A stretch of DNA of 64,000 nucleotides, from positions 202,001 through 266,000 of the forward strand of contig JACVTC010000024.1 in assembly GCA_016946835.1 (NCBI GenBank), in the 5' to 3' direction. The notes beneath the pieces were generated by a model. The model ran no database searches. It had not been told where the DNA came from and was given only the letters and a program-made list of their open reading frames with translations. Of this stretch, positions 1 to 10,305 are shown piece after piece (position 1 is the stretch's first letter; every line of letters starts with the position of its first letter). The stretch comes from Neocallimastix lanati (nom. inval.). Lineage: Eukaryota > Neocallimastigomycota > Neocallimastigomycetes > Neocallimastigales > Neocallimastigaceae. A program made the position numbers and the translations under genes.

Positions 1-2
1 GA

Positions 3-251
3 ATTGAATTAGTTATTGAAGCTCAATTATGTGCAGCATTTAATAGAGGTATTGCTACAGAACCAAGCAAATGGAGAGATCCATCGACTTACTATAAAAG
101 CAATACTGTTTATAATGAATATTCTCAATTCTTCCACAATCATTCAGTCACTGGAAAAGCCTATGGATTTTGTTATGATGATGTCAATGATCAATCTACC
201 TTATTAGAATGTGGTAATGCTGATATTTTAATTATTGATCTCAAATGGTAA
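3..251 (+). CDS. GH64-type beta-1,3-glucanase, C-terminal part (5' truncated by window edge)
   Basis: An open frame runs from base 3 to a TAA at 249-251 and gives 82 residues; the start lies outside the window. The piece contains an AAFNRG motif, then EPSKWRDP, then YGFCYDDVNDQS. This order matches the C-terminal half of glycoside hydrolase family 64 (thaumatin-like fold, endo-1,3-beta-glucanase), where a YGF-YDDV-DQSS stretch near the end is typical. The enzyme would be secreted and cleave laminarin or callose-type beta-1,3-glucan, but the catalytic carboxylates are upstream and not visible. A decayed copy of the same C-terminus lies at 899-1036. Family call is from recall of conserved motifs. 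Confidence 0.72.
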   Translation: MELVIEAQLCAAFNRGIATEPSKWRDPSTYYKSNTVYNEYSQFFHNHSVTGKAYGFCYDDVNDQSTLLECGNADILIIDLKW

Positions 252-898
252 AATAAATATAAAAAAAAAAAATTTGAAAATATAAAAAAAATTGAAAAGA
301 TATATAGATATGAATATATATTTTCAAAATATAATCTTCTTTTTTTTTAAAAAAAAAAATAAGAAAACTTTTAAAACTAAAACTTTTGAAAAGTTTTAAA
401 AATTATTAAATATAATTTTTATTTTTTTAAAGAAAAAATATATATATAAATATATATTAAAATTAAGAAAATAAAATATAAAAAAAATTCAATTATATAT
501 TATTAAAATATATAAACTAAAACTTTTGAAAAGTTTTAAAAATTTTATTAAAAAAAAATTATCAATCAAATATATATATATAAATATTAAGTAAATATAT
601 ATAATAATAATAATAATTATCTCAATATATTATTATCATATTAAATTACAAAAATTAAAATGATATAATATTTTGTATTTTGTATATGTATGTAAATTTT
701 AATATAATATAAATAAATAAAAATTTAAAAAAACATAAAAATATTCTTATAATATATATATATAAATATATATATATGTGGTATTATACAATAATATAAT
801 AAAAAAATTCTAATATACTAAAAAAAATTTTTTTTTCCATTATCCAAAATTTTTTTTTTAACTGACTTTGATATTTTAGTTTGTTTTGTTAACGAAAT
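252..898. other. Non-coding AT-rich spacer
   Basis: No gene is seen. The stretch is A/T runs and TA dinucleotide tracts, with a twice-repeated palindromic motif (374-404 and 514-544). It separates the intact GH64 3' end from its decayed copy. Sequence near 850-898 may be the frame-broken upstream part of that copy, but I could not align it convincingly. Confidence 0.6.
374..544. repeat. Duplicated 31-bp palindromic motif
   Basis: The same 31 bases occur at 374-404 and 514-544. Each contains AAAACTTTT and its reverse complement AAAAGTTTT separated by a single G, so each can form a 9-bp hairpin or be a symmetric protein site. Both lie just 3' of the GH64 stop. Possible 3'-end or regulatory element, or remnant of a small duplication. 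Confidence 0.55.
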
Positions 899-1036
899 AC
901 TGATCATTATGATTATTCTCTATTATTTCACAATCATTCAGTCACAAAAAAAGCCTATGAATCTTGTTATGGTGTTCAATCAACCTTATTTGAATGTAAT
1001 AATATTAATATTTTAATAATTGATTTCAAATGGTAA
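899..1036 (+). pseudogene. Decayed duplicate of the GH64 C-terminus
   Basis: Reading from 899 gives 45 codons to a TAA at 1034-1036 that align with the end of the GH64 gene at 3-251: both share FHNHSVT, KAY, a Cys, QSTL, EC and the final ILIID-KW. The acidic YDDVND motif has shrunk to YGV, a six-base deletion. An in-frame TAA at 890-892 closes the frame immediately upstream and no coding match continues beyond it. This is best read as the remnant of a tandem duplication. Loss of the conserved DDVND stretch argues against function. Confidence 0.7.
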
Positions 1037-1770
1037 AAAAAATGAAAAAAAAAACATTTTATTCAAATAAATACATTATAGATATTATATAGACTTTCTT
1101 TTAAAAAAAAAACAAAAAATAAAAAATAAAAGAAAAAAGAAAAAAAGAAAAGTTATAAAAAAAAATAATATGTATATTTTTTTTATTCTATTTTATTTTT
1201 TTTTTTTAATCCAAATAATTATTCAAATATATAATAATTTTTTAAATTAATAATTAGATACTATATCATTAAAAAAAAATATGAATATTATATAAACTAT
1301 TATAAGGAATGACTCCTTCTAATAGTTTATATATAATATTCATATAAAAATTAATTTATAGTATTTAATTAATGATAATTAATTTATCATTTAATATTTT
1401 ATCTTATTTTAATTACGATATTAAATAAATAGGGAAAAAATTGCTTAATATACTTCTTATTCTTTAATTTATATCTATTAAAAAATTGTTTCTTAAATGT
1501 TCATTTTTTGTATTTTGTATTTCATTATATTCAATATAATAATTAATATATGAACTAAGAAATAGAAAATATTCTTATTTTGATTTTTTTTTTTTTTTTT
1601 AATTTTCTTATGTACTTTTTTAATAAAAATTTTTCATTTTAACATGAAAAATAAAAAAATAATAATAATAAAAAAAAAATTCATATTTCATTAAAATATT
1701 AATAAATTTTAAAACTTTTTATTATCTTTAATGATTGAAGGGAACAGTCTTTCTTTTTATTTTTCTATTT
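1037..1770. other. Non-coding spacer between the GH64 remnant and the GT2 3' end
   Basis: No gene is seen. It contains A/T homopolymers and one long hairpin at 1279-1345, described separately. The last 100 bases or so should hold the 3' UTR of the minus-strand GT2 gene. Confidence 0.6.
1279..1345. repeat. Long near-perfect hairpin
   Basis: The arms 1279-1302 and 1320-1345 are reverse complements apart from one extra TA. The stem continues through AAGGA (1304-1308) and TCCTT (1314-1318) around a five-base loop ATGAC. The foldback is about 30 bp, far longer than chance expects even in this composition. It may be a small inverted-repeat element or a precursor-like RNA hairpin; no evidence of transcription. 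Confidence 0.65.
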
Positions 1771-2562
1771 TTACATATTTACAAATCTCTTCACTATTAA
1801 ACCAATTTTATGAATCTTTTCATTTACATCCATTTTAAATTGCTTAGCTTTTTCATTAAGAGATTTTAAATAATTTATATTGAAATTTCTTACTGATCCT
1901 TCTCTTCTTTTATAATAGTAAAATATTCCATCTTCTGTTGTATTAAATATTCTTGGATTATATTGATAACAGCGTTTCCTAAATTCTTTATCCTCTCTAA
2001 TTCTTACATTTACAGGAAATTCGACATTATGTTTTCTTAAAAAACTCCTTTTCCATATTGAATCTACAACATATCCATGAATCAATGGAAAATCATTAGG
2101 AAGATAATTATCAGAATAATTGGTACTATCTACAAATTTTCCAACAATAACGTCATGATGTTCAGAATGTTTATATAAATTTTCATAAAATTCCTTATCC
2201 ACATAGTCATCACTGTCAATAAATCCAATAAATTTACCTTTAGCTAACTTAATACCCTTGTTTCTTGCTTGACTTGCCCCTTTATTTTTTTTAAAATGAT
2301 ACACTCGAACACGAGGATCAAGTTGTTCATAGTTACGTAATATTTTTAAGGAACTATCTTGTGAAGCATCATCAATACAAATTACCTCAATATCTTCCAA
2401 AGTCTGATTTAAGGCTGATTGAAGTGAACGATCGATATATTTTTCTGAATTATATACAGGTATAATAATTGAAATTTTTGGTCTTGTTGTTGAAGACGTA
2501 CATTTCACAATGCATATGTATATTAATATATTCAACAGTATAAATTTTAATAATACTTTCAT
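1771..2562 (-). CDS. GT2-family glycosyltransferase with N-terminal signal or anchor
   Basis: Starts at ATG 2562 and gives 263 residues without introns. Residues 1-20 are hydrophobic (signal peptide or membrane anchor). The GT-A domain begins with SIIIPVYN (31-38), then CIDDASQD (62-69), a KNKGASQARNKG motif (92-103), and the metal-binding DSDD (116-119). An IREDKEF motif near residue 190 resembles the region of the catalytic base. It probably moves a sugar from a nucleotide-sugar to a glycan in the secretory pathway or at the surface; donor and acceptor cannot be told. The short single-domain form without introns resembles bacterial capsule or LPS GT2 enzymes, so horizontal acquisition with an added signal sequence is possible. 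Confidence 0.85.
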   Translation of the reverse strand: MKVLLKFILLNILIYICIVKCTSSTTRPKISIIIPVYNSEKYIDRSLQSALNQTLEDIEVICIDDASQDSSLKILRNYEQLDPRVRVYHFKKNKGASQARNKGIKLAKGKFIGFIDSDDYVDKEFYENLYKHSEHHDVIVGKFVDSTNYSDNYLPNDFPLIHGYVVDSIWKRSFLRKHNVEFPVNVRIREDKEFRKRCYQYNPRIFNTTEDGIFYYYKRREGSVRNFNINYLKSLNEKAKQFKMDVNEKIHKIGLIVKRFVNM

Positions 2563-3235
2563 ATTTTAAATATTATATATTTATTTATAATACTGAAAAT
2601 TGTATATAGTTATTAAATATAATTTAAAAGAAAAAAAAATTTTTTTATATAAAGTGAAATAATTTCATAAAAAAAAAAAAAATATCAAATCAAATTATCA
2701 TTTTTAATATATTTTGTAATAAAATATAGTATTTTTAGTTTGATATTTTATAATTATATCCCATTAAGGATTAATAATAAAAATAAATACATATTTAATA
2801 TTTAATTTTAAATAATAAATTTTTAAAATTAAATTGGTATACATTTATAATTTACGGTCAATTTATAATTTTAATTTATAATTTTTTGTTTGGTTGTTTT
2901 ACTATAAAAATATAAAAATAATAATTAAAATTATGAATTAAATAATTTTATAAAAAAAAAAAAATTTTTTTTTTGTAATTATTTATAATTCATTTTATTT
3001 TATATTTTATATATAAACAAATATAAAATTATATTTGATAAATAATTTTTTTTTCTTCTTTCCTATAAATTTTTATTAATAGTAATAGCTTTTTTTATTA
3101 TAATATTTATTTTTTTATTATCATTTATTTAATTTTCAGTAGTTATTATCATTAATAATAATAAATAATAATTTTAATATTATAAATCATTATATAAACT
3201 TTATAAATATAAACTTTATATATATATTTTAGAAA

Positions 3236-3269
<34 letters not shown>

Positions 3270-3397
3270 ATAAATATAAATTTTATATATATATATTAGA
3301 AAATAAAAAAAAAAAAAAAATAAATAAACTATCACCGATAAATATCTTAACTTTTTTTTAATAAGATAATCATATTTTTAATGCATAAAAATTAGAA

Positions 3398-3759
3398 AAT
3401 TGAATCGAATCTAGTACATTTCGCAATTGTGCATTTCGAAATGCGGCGTATTTTTGTATGTGGCTTGTTTTTTAATAATTAAATAAATAATAAATATTCT
3501 TTTTTTTATATATATATTTTATTAGTATTCAATTATATAAATAATTTTTTATAATTCTTTTTTAATAGAATATATTATTATTTCTTTCGAAATAGTTATT
3601 TAATAATATATTTAATTGAAAAAATATATTATTATTTCTTTTGAAATAATAATTATCTATATATTTATTTATGATTGTATAGAATATCTTAAAAATGTAT
3701 GGCTTTATTTAATAAATTTTATACACCACATTGCGAAATGCACGATCCCCAATTGAATC
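3398..3759. mobile_element. Candidate MITE-like element with imperfect inverted ends
   Basis: The segment is bounded by the direct repeat AATTGAATC at 3398-3406 and 3751-3759, a possible 9-bp target duplication. Inside it, the left end carries CATTTCGCAATTGTG followed by GCATTTCGAAATGCGGCG, and the right end read on the other strand carries GTGCATTTCGCAATGTGGTG. The two are imperfect terminal inverted repeats and the only G/C-rich patches for kilobases. The centre holds two tandem copies of about 50 bp (3566-3668) and no ORF. Related GCGAAATGCAC and GTGGCTTTA words recur near 45.72-45.82 kb. Non-autonomous element is an inference. Confidence 0.45.
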
Positions 3760-4302
3760 TATTTAAAACTAACCCTTTACAAATAAAATATATTTATTAT
3801 TATTATTTTATTATTATTATTTAAAACTATGTCAAAAATAAAATAAATAGAGCTTTAATACAAAAAAAAAAATGTATAGAATTTCTGCAACTTAATAATT
3901 ACTACAATAATAATAATTATAATTTCCAAATTGTTATAATTGATAGTATAATTATAAAAAATAATATGATTTATGTATTATTTCAAGAATAGATTTTTAT
4001 TATTACATTTAAGTTTTTTAGTTATTTTTAATATAAATCATTAATTATTTTAATTAATGGATATTTTTTTTATATAGGAACCACATTTTAAAAAAGATAA
4101 TTGTGAATATTTTTTGAATTAATTTTTGTTTTAAATTATTTCAATATCATTTTATTATTATTATTATTTTTTTTTTTTTTTTTTTTTTAAATTATTAAAA
4201 TTTAATTTAATATTAATGGAAAAGTCGATAATTAAAAATAAGATTTTTTAAATTAATTATTCATAAAAATTTATTATTATATTATATACAAATATTAAAA
4301 TT

Positions 4303-4303
4303 A

Positions 4304-4394
<91 letters not shown>

Positions 4395-4396
4395 AT
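4303..4396. repeat. (AAAT)n microsatellite
   Basis: About 23 uninterrupted copies of a TAAA/AAAT tetranucleotide. Purely sequence-level observation. Confidence 0.95.
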
Positions 4397-4652
4397 ATAT
4401 ATATATATAAATAAATAATACATAAATAATATATATTTAAATAATAAAATAAAAAATATAAATAAAAGAAATCTAAATATTCAAATGTTTAATTTGTTTT
4501 TTTATTTTTTACAAATTTCAAATATCATTAATAGATATTTAATTTTATTGGTATATCATCTAATAAATATTTTTTTTAGTAGCTTCAATATATAATTAAT
4601 ACTTTTTATTTGTTTTTCTGTTTTTCTTTAATTATTTTTTTTTTTTTTTGAT

Positions 4653-4738
4653 ATTAACCACTTATTGAGGTACAAATTTAATATAAATTTAAATTTTTTT
4701 TATTCATATTAACCACCACATATTGTGGTACTAATTCA
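4653..4738 (+). promoter_or_regulatory. Two copies of a palindromic motif upstream of the vWA gene
   Basis: Related motifs lie at 4653-4680 and 4708-4738, starting 55 bp apart. They share ATTAACCAC, then TTG(A/T)GGTAC and AATT. The second contains ACCACA-TAT-TGTGGT, a perfect 6-bp dyad. They are about 360-450 bp before the vWA start codon and are among the few G/C-containing words here, so they are candidate binding sites. Function is inferred. Confidence 0.35.
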
Positions 4739-5098
4739 TTTTAAAATTAATTTAATTTTTTTTTTATATTAAATTTTCTACATTAAAAAAAAATATATAA
4801 AAGGTTGAATTTGAACTTCAATAAAAAAAAAAAATTATATTGTCATTCATTCATTAAATTTTATTCTAATTTATTATAATGAAAGAAAATCTTCAAAATA
4901 ATTTTAATTTTAATTTAAATATTAATTATAATATAATATTAATTTTTAACTACATTTCACTTATTTCAGTATAATAATATATTATTGAATTTTTTTTTTA
5001 TAAATAATAATAAATTCTTATATTTATATTTATTTTTTTTTTTACTTTTTGATCATTAAAAAAAAAGAAGTTTAGTAAATTTTTAAAATTTTTTAAAT

Positions 5099-7525
5099 AT
5101 GACTCGTTTAAACAAGTGTTTCGCAATAGATTTTAGTGGTTCTACTTCTGGTAATTCCTTTTATCATTCTAATGTTCGTTTAATTTTAGAACAAAAGTTT
5201 ACAGAAGAAGATGAAATTATTATTTGGGATAATAAGTCAAGATATATCTCAAAGGAAGAATATATGGAAATTAATAGTTATAGAAGGGGAAAGGGTGGTA
5301 CTTACCCTCAATGCATATTTGATGCTATTTTCTCTAAACATAAGGAAGCTCATTATTCAGAATTCATATTAATTTCTGATGGTCATGTGTATAATAGTGA
5401 TGTCGAGAGACTTGATCAAAGGATTAGTGAAAATATGGATAGGTTTTCTTGTGATTACACTGAAGTTTATTTATTAGGATATGGTGCAAACATGAGTGTG
5501 GCATGTCCATTTACTCGTTTCAATGCTAGTAAGACTATTGTAAAAAGTCCTTCCACCTCTGAAGATCGAGTTATCTCTACTTCAAATGAAGATTTAAATA
5601 CCATCAAAGAAATTGATAATATCAACACTATGGAAGAATTTAATGATAAGTATGATGCATTGGAAAGAGCATTTATAGCTAGATTAATTGGTACTTCTGG
5701 TGATCAAAAACTTAGAATTTCAGTATTAAAGATGAGTAAAAGAATTAATGCCAACAATATTATGAAAGATGAAAATAAAAATAAAAGAATTGATCAATTA
5801 GTACTTCAAGATCGAAACTATGATGAAGCTAAAGAAGAAGCAATTAAATGTTTTAATACAGTTTTGGGTGGTGAATATCAATCCAAGATTAATCTTTTAA
5901 TTCGAATGTGTGATGGTGGTTTGAAACAAGTTTTTGATATTGATAAATTACAAACTTTCCGAGCTTATACTGCTGATGATACTGAGGTAAATGAGGTTGA
6001 TGATATTAAAGATTTAGATATTGAATCTTCCGTTAAGAATTCTCAATGGGAATGTCCAATTTCTATTGATAATGAAATTGATCCAATGATTCTAGTTACT
6101 ACTAATCAATCTGACTTTACTCCAGTTTTAGTTGGTTTTGATAAGAATACAACTGAAAGAATTGTTAATTGTCCTTTAAATGCCTTATATATTCCGGAAT
6201 TCATGGAAAAGTTAAGGTCATTCATTGATCATTCCATTTCTTTGAAGAATTATAGAAGTTCATTAGAGACATCTAATCCTATCAAAAAATCACCATTCAC
6301 TCGTAAGGATATTATTGGTGCAATTCCTTTAGGAGAAAATAAGGAACATGTTAATGCTGCTAATTGGACTTTAATGAAGATCATCACTGGTGGTAAAAAT
6401 CTAGGTGATGTTAATTTATGGTTCTTTGTCCTTTATAAGATGATTAAGGATGGTACAGTTCCATATTTAAAAGATATTGAACCATTTGTGAAGGCACAGG
6501 TCATTTATCGTTTTTTGAATTACACTACATCCATCTCATTAAGTGGTTTATCTAATCTTCCTCAAACTAGAGTTTTCTATCCAACAGCAGCATGGACTTG
6601 TTTAATTTCTCCTTTCCTTATTCCAAGAATTCCAATGAAGTTGAATCTTTTCTATGTTCATATTGGTCACTTCCAAGAATTATTAGACATTTTGGATATG
6701 TTCCATCTTGAATTACCATCAAAATTTTATGGTTTCGCTACTCGAGTTGAAATCTTTACTCGTCTTTTAGCCTTCTTTAAGAGAAATCCTCGTTTATTGG
6801 ATACATATAAGGAGAGTATTCAAAACGCTACGGTTTTTGTTCATGTTGATTTAGAATCACCATTAAAAGCTGGAGGTCTTTGTGGAGATTTATTTATTCC
6901 AGTGGATGGAGAAATTAATGAGAAAGAACAATTAAAATGTCTACAATCCTTCTCTCAATTTGGTTATCAATATCTCAAAGAAGGAAAAACAACAATGGAA
7001 GAGATTATTTGGTTATTAAATTATGTTAATGTTCAAAAGAATTTAACTGATATGGATGTTGAACTTTTAATTAACGGAAAAGATGGTGATTCAAATGGGG
7101 ATATCATTCCAAATGTAAGTGAATTTTGGAAAGAATGGGATGATAATATTGATAAATTCGATGTTAAGATTAGTGAAAATACATGTCGACCATTCTATTA
7201 TGTAAGACCTGGAATAACATGGTTAGATGAATTAGGAAAAATTGTTGATATTTCTAAACCAATTTTATCGTTAGATAAATATTATGGTGAATTTGTTAAT
7301 TCATATCATCAATATCCAACTAAAAATGAATATATATTATTCTTATATAGAAGAATATGTAAAGGTAGTAGAATATCTCAAACCCTACCAAGAAACATTA
7401 AGCAATTTACTGATCAAGTATTTGAACGTTATCAAAATGTTAGAGAAAAATATTCCCCAGATGAATTTTCTAAAATATTTGAAAGAAATACATCAATAGT
7501 TGAAAGAACTCAAAATGAATATTAG
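5099..7525 (+). CDS. Large intronless protein with N-terminal von Willebrand A-type (MIDAS) domain
   Basis: An 808-residue frame starts at ATG 5099, the first ATG after a long AT-rich leader. Residues 1-170 look like a vWA fold: D-F-S-G-S (Asp11, Ser13, Ser15), Thr68 in GKGGTYP and Asp94 in LISDGH make a complete metal-ion-dependent adhesion site. No signal peptide or membrane segment is seen, so it is probably intracellular and binds partners through a divalent metal. Around residues 316-365 a W-CPI...PVL...NCPL pattern recalls a degenerate U-box or zinc-less treble-clef, but this is weak. The remaining roughly 450 residues look globular and I do not recognise them. G/C content is well above its surroundings. 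No operon-like neighbour. Confidence 0.8.
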   Translation: MTRLNKCFAIDFSGSTSGNSFYHSNVRLILEQKFTEEDEIIIWDNKSRYISKEEYMEINSYRRGKGGTYPQCIFDAIFSKHKEAHYSEFILISDGHVYNSDVERLDQRISENMDRFSCDYTEVYLLGYGANMSVACPFTRFNASKTIVKSPSTSEDRVISTSNEDLNTIKEIDNINTMEEFNDKYDALERAFIARLIGTSGDQKLRISVLKMSKRINANNIMKDENKNKRIDQLVLQDRNYDEAKEEAIKCFNTVLGGEYQSKINLLIRMCDGGLKQVFDIDKLQTFRAYTADDTEVNEVDDIKDLDIESSVKNSQWECPISIDNEIDPMILVTTNQSDFTPVLVGFDKNTTERIVNCPLNALYIPEFMEKLRSFIDHSISLKNYRSSLETSNPIKKSPFTRKDIIGAIPLGENKEHVNAANWTLMKIITGGKNLGDVNLWFFVLYKMIKDGTVPYLKDIEPFVKAQVIYRFLNYTTSISLSGLSNLPQTRVFYPTAAWTCLISPFLIPRIPMKLNLFYVHIGHFQELLDILDMFHLELPSKFYGFATRVEIFTRLLAFFKRNPRLLDTYKESIQNATVFVHVDLESPLKAGGLCGDLFIPVDGEINEKEQLKCLQSFSQFGYQYLKEGKTTMEEIIWLLNYVNVQKNLTDMDVELLINGKDGDSNGDIIPNVSEFWKEWDDNIDKFDVKISENTCRPFYYVRPGITWLDELGKIVDISKPILSLDKYYGEFVNSYHQYPTKNEYILFLYRRICKGSRISQTLPRNIKQFTDQVFERYQNVREKYSPDEFSKIFERNTSIVERTQNEY

Positions 7526-7770
7526 AATTAACAGTTATAATTATAAAAACATAAAATATAATATATATATATATATATTTTATCATTATGATTAATAATA
7601 TACTATATATTTAGTAATTTTTATTAATAAATATATGTTTATTATTATTTTTTTTTTTTTAATTTTTTCTTTTATATTTTGTACAAAAATTTTAATAAAT
7701 TTTTAAAACTATAAAAAAAAAATTGATTTATTTGAAATTTTTAAATATTTATATTATTTATATTAATTTT

Positions 7771-7816
<46 letters not shown>

Positions 7817-9449
7817 AAATATTTTATTAATATAAATAAAATAATTATTAAATTTTTTAAATTTAAAATTATTTTTTATTTTTATTCTATTAATTATAAT
7901 TTTTTATTGCATTTATATTTTATTATTATAATTTTTTATTTCATTTTTATTTTATTATTATAATTATTTTTATATTATTTTATTTTATTTTATTTATTTT
8001 TATTTTTATTTTTTTTTTTAATATAACTAAGCAGATTATTTAATTGTTATATTCCACAATATTTAATCATAATCATTAAATTAATAGTATATATTAAAAT
8101 TAAAATAAAAAATTAAAAACAGAAACTATAAAACAAAAAACAAAAAAAAAAAAAAATAAAAACAAAAATAAAAACAAAAAAAAAAAAAAAAAATAGAAAA
8201 TTATTTCTTATTTATAAATTCTTTCTTTCTTTTTTTTATTAAATCATGTTATTCTCCATTTTAAATAGATTTGTTTTTATGTACGTTATATTACACAATT
8301 AAGTAAAAAAAAAATTATTTTAAAGTAATTGCAATAATAAAATATAGTGGAAACTTTTATTAAAACTATTGAAATTGGTTAAAAAATTATGATAATAAAT
8401 AAAGATAGTTTTTTAATATAAAATAAAAATATATATATATATATATATTTTGACAAGGAAGAGAATACACTTATGCTATTTTTATTAATTATTATAATAT
8501 TAATATTAATATATTGTATGAATTATAAATGAAAAAGTATTATAAATATATTATATTAAGAAAAGTATATAAATATATATAAATATCAAATATCAAAATT
8601 ATAAATAAAATTTAATAAAAAATAAAGTTAATGTAATACATTGAAAATAAAGAGAAGAGAGAATTTTAAAGTCATTATGATATAATGTTTGATGTGAATA
8701 GAAATCATTTCTATTGAAAATGTGTAAAGTAGATAATGCGGTTTTCACTAAACTCTTCCTTGAACCAAGAGAAATATAATCAGAGTATTCATTTTCCAAA
8801 AATTCATAAAAAATAAAAAAAAAAAAAAATCATAAATATTAAAAGTTTTATAAATATATACAATTTTAATAAAAAAGATTAATCCAAAAAAAAAAAAATT
8901 TTATATGTAGGTAGTATATATTAAAAAATAAATTTTAATATGTAAAATTTTTAACATTGTAAATTATATATTTAAGAATTTTAATTTTTTTTTTCTACCT
9001 ACCTAGTAAATAGTTTTTTTTATTACTAATTGTAATAAAAAAAAAATTGATGTATATATGAAAATTATTCAATTATCTGAAAATTTTATTTTTATTATTT
9101 CATTTATGTAAATAAATCATATAAATTACAAATATTATATCAATAAAACTACTTAAAAAATTATTAAAATAATAATAAAATATATTAAATTACTAATAAT
9201 TCTCTAATAGTTATTTATAAATAATGAAAAAAAAAATAATATTTTTTAAATGTTTTTAGAAATTTATAAACATAAACATTATAAATAAATTATTTTTATT
9301 TTTACTTTCTTTTTAATATTTAAATTAATATTTATAATTCATAGAGTAATTCATATAATGATATTAATATACATGTGAAAGAAAAATTAAATTTAAAAAA
9401 AAAAAAAAAATTATATCATAATATAAAGACAAAAACAATATATATTAGA

Positions 9450-9498
<49 letters not shown>

Positions 9499-10022
9499 TT
9501 TAAATTGTAAATTATATTCTTTTTTTATTCATTTTTATTTTTAATCTTCTTTTTTTTTTTTGTTTTTTTGTTTTTGTTTTTTTGTTTTTTTTGTTTTTTT
9601 GTTTTTTGTCTTTTGCTTTAATTTTACTAAATTAATAATATATAGTATTTTTTTTTAAAGTTTTTTATTGTTTAATTATTCTTAAAAATATTATTATACT
9701 AAATTGATATTATTTTTATAGGTTAATGATATTTATATAATTTATTATTCTCAAAATTTTATAATATTTATATATTAGTTAAACTTTATTATCAGATCAT
9801 AATATTATTTCTAATATAATATAATAATATTAATAGAAATGATAATAAGAATTTATAAATTAATATTTAAATTAAGATTTTTTCTATATCCATTTTTTTT
9901 TTGTACATATAAAGATCATTCTTATTAAAATGCTTTAGATATTATTTAAAAAAATAAAAAAAAAAAAAAAAAGATAAAAAATTTATTTTCATATATACAA
10001 AATCTATGATTATTTATATTTA

Positions 10023-10068
<46 letters not shown>

Positions 10069-10305
10069 GTTGTTGTTGTTACAATAATACATAATAAAAA
10101 AAATGCCTTTATTTTAAAATAATGAGATAAAATTCTATTCAATTATTATTATTATTATTATTTATGGAGGATTAGGCTGAAGGTATGGGTATTCTTTATT
10201 AGTATTTTTTTGTCTATTCATAATATTTTTTTCTTTTTCTTTTTAAAAAATTATTATTATTATTATTTTTTTTAAAAAAATTTTTTTTAAAAAAGAAAAA
10301 TTTCA
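7526..10305. other. Convergent intergenic region between vWA gene and ACC 3' ends
   Basis: Mostly A/T homopolymers: poly-A at about 7774-7814, poly-T at about 9451-9497, a T-rich tract punctuated by single Gs at 9550-9610, and (ATT)n with four GTT at 10022-10080. One ORF-like island (8599-8799) is listed separately. Otherwise no gene is seen. Confidence 0.55.
8599..8799 (-). other. Coding-like island without a start codon
   Basis: The minus frame gives about 66 residues beginning LENEYSDYISLGSRKSL, with mixed amino-acid use and more G/C than its flanks, ending in a hydrophobic run. No ATG opens it and no clear splice acceptor precedes it. It could be an orphan exon or decayed gene piece, or chance. 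No family recognised. Confidence 0.2.

Larger units (their letters stand above)
2563..5098. other. Divergent intergenic region, GT2 (minus) to vWA gene (plus)
   Basis: No gene is seen in these 2.5 kb. It holds poly-A tracts (about 3238-3268), a MITE-like element (3398-3759), an AAAT microsatellite (4303-4396) and two copies of a palindromic motif (4653-4738) upstream of the vWA gene. Both flanking genes start here, so both promoters should lie in it. Confidence 0.6.

Noticed and set aside
7284-7499. 71-codon ORF overlapping the end of the vWA gene
   Set aside because: Shadow frame with no support; the vWA frame is continuous.
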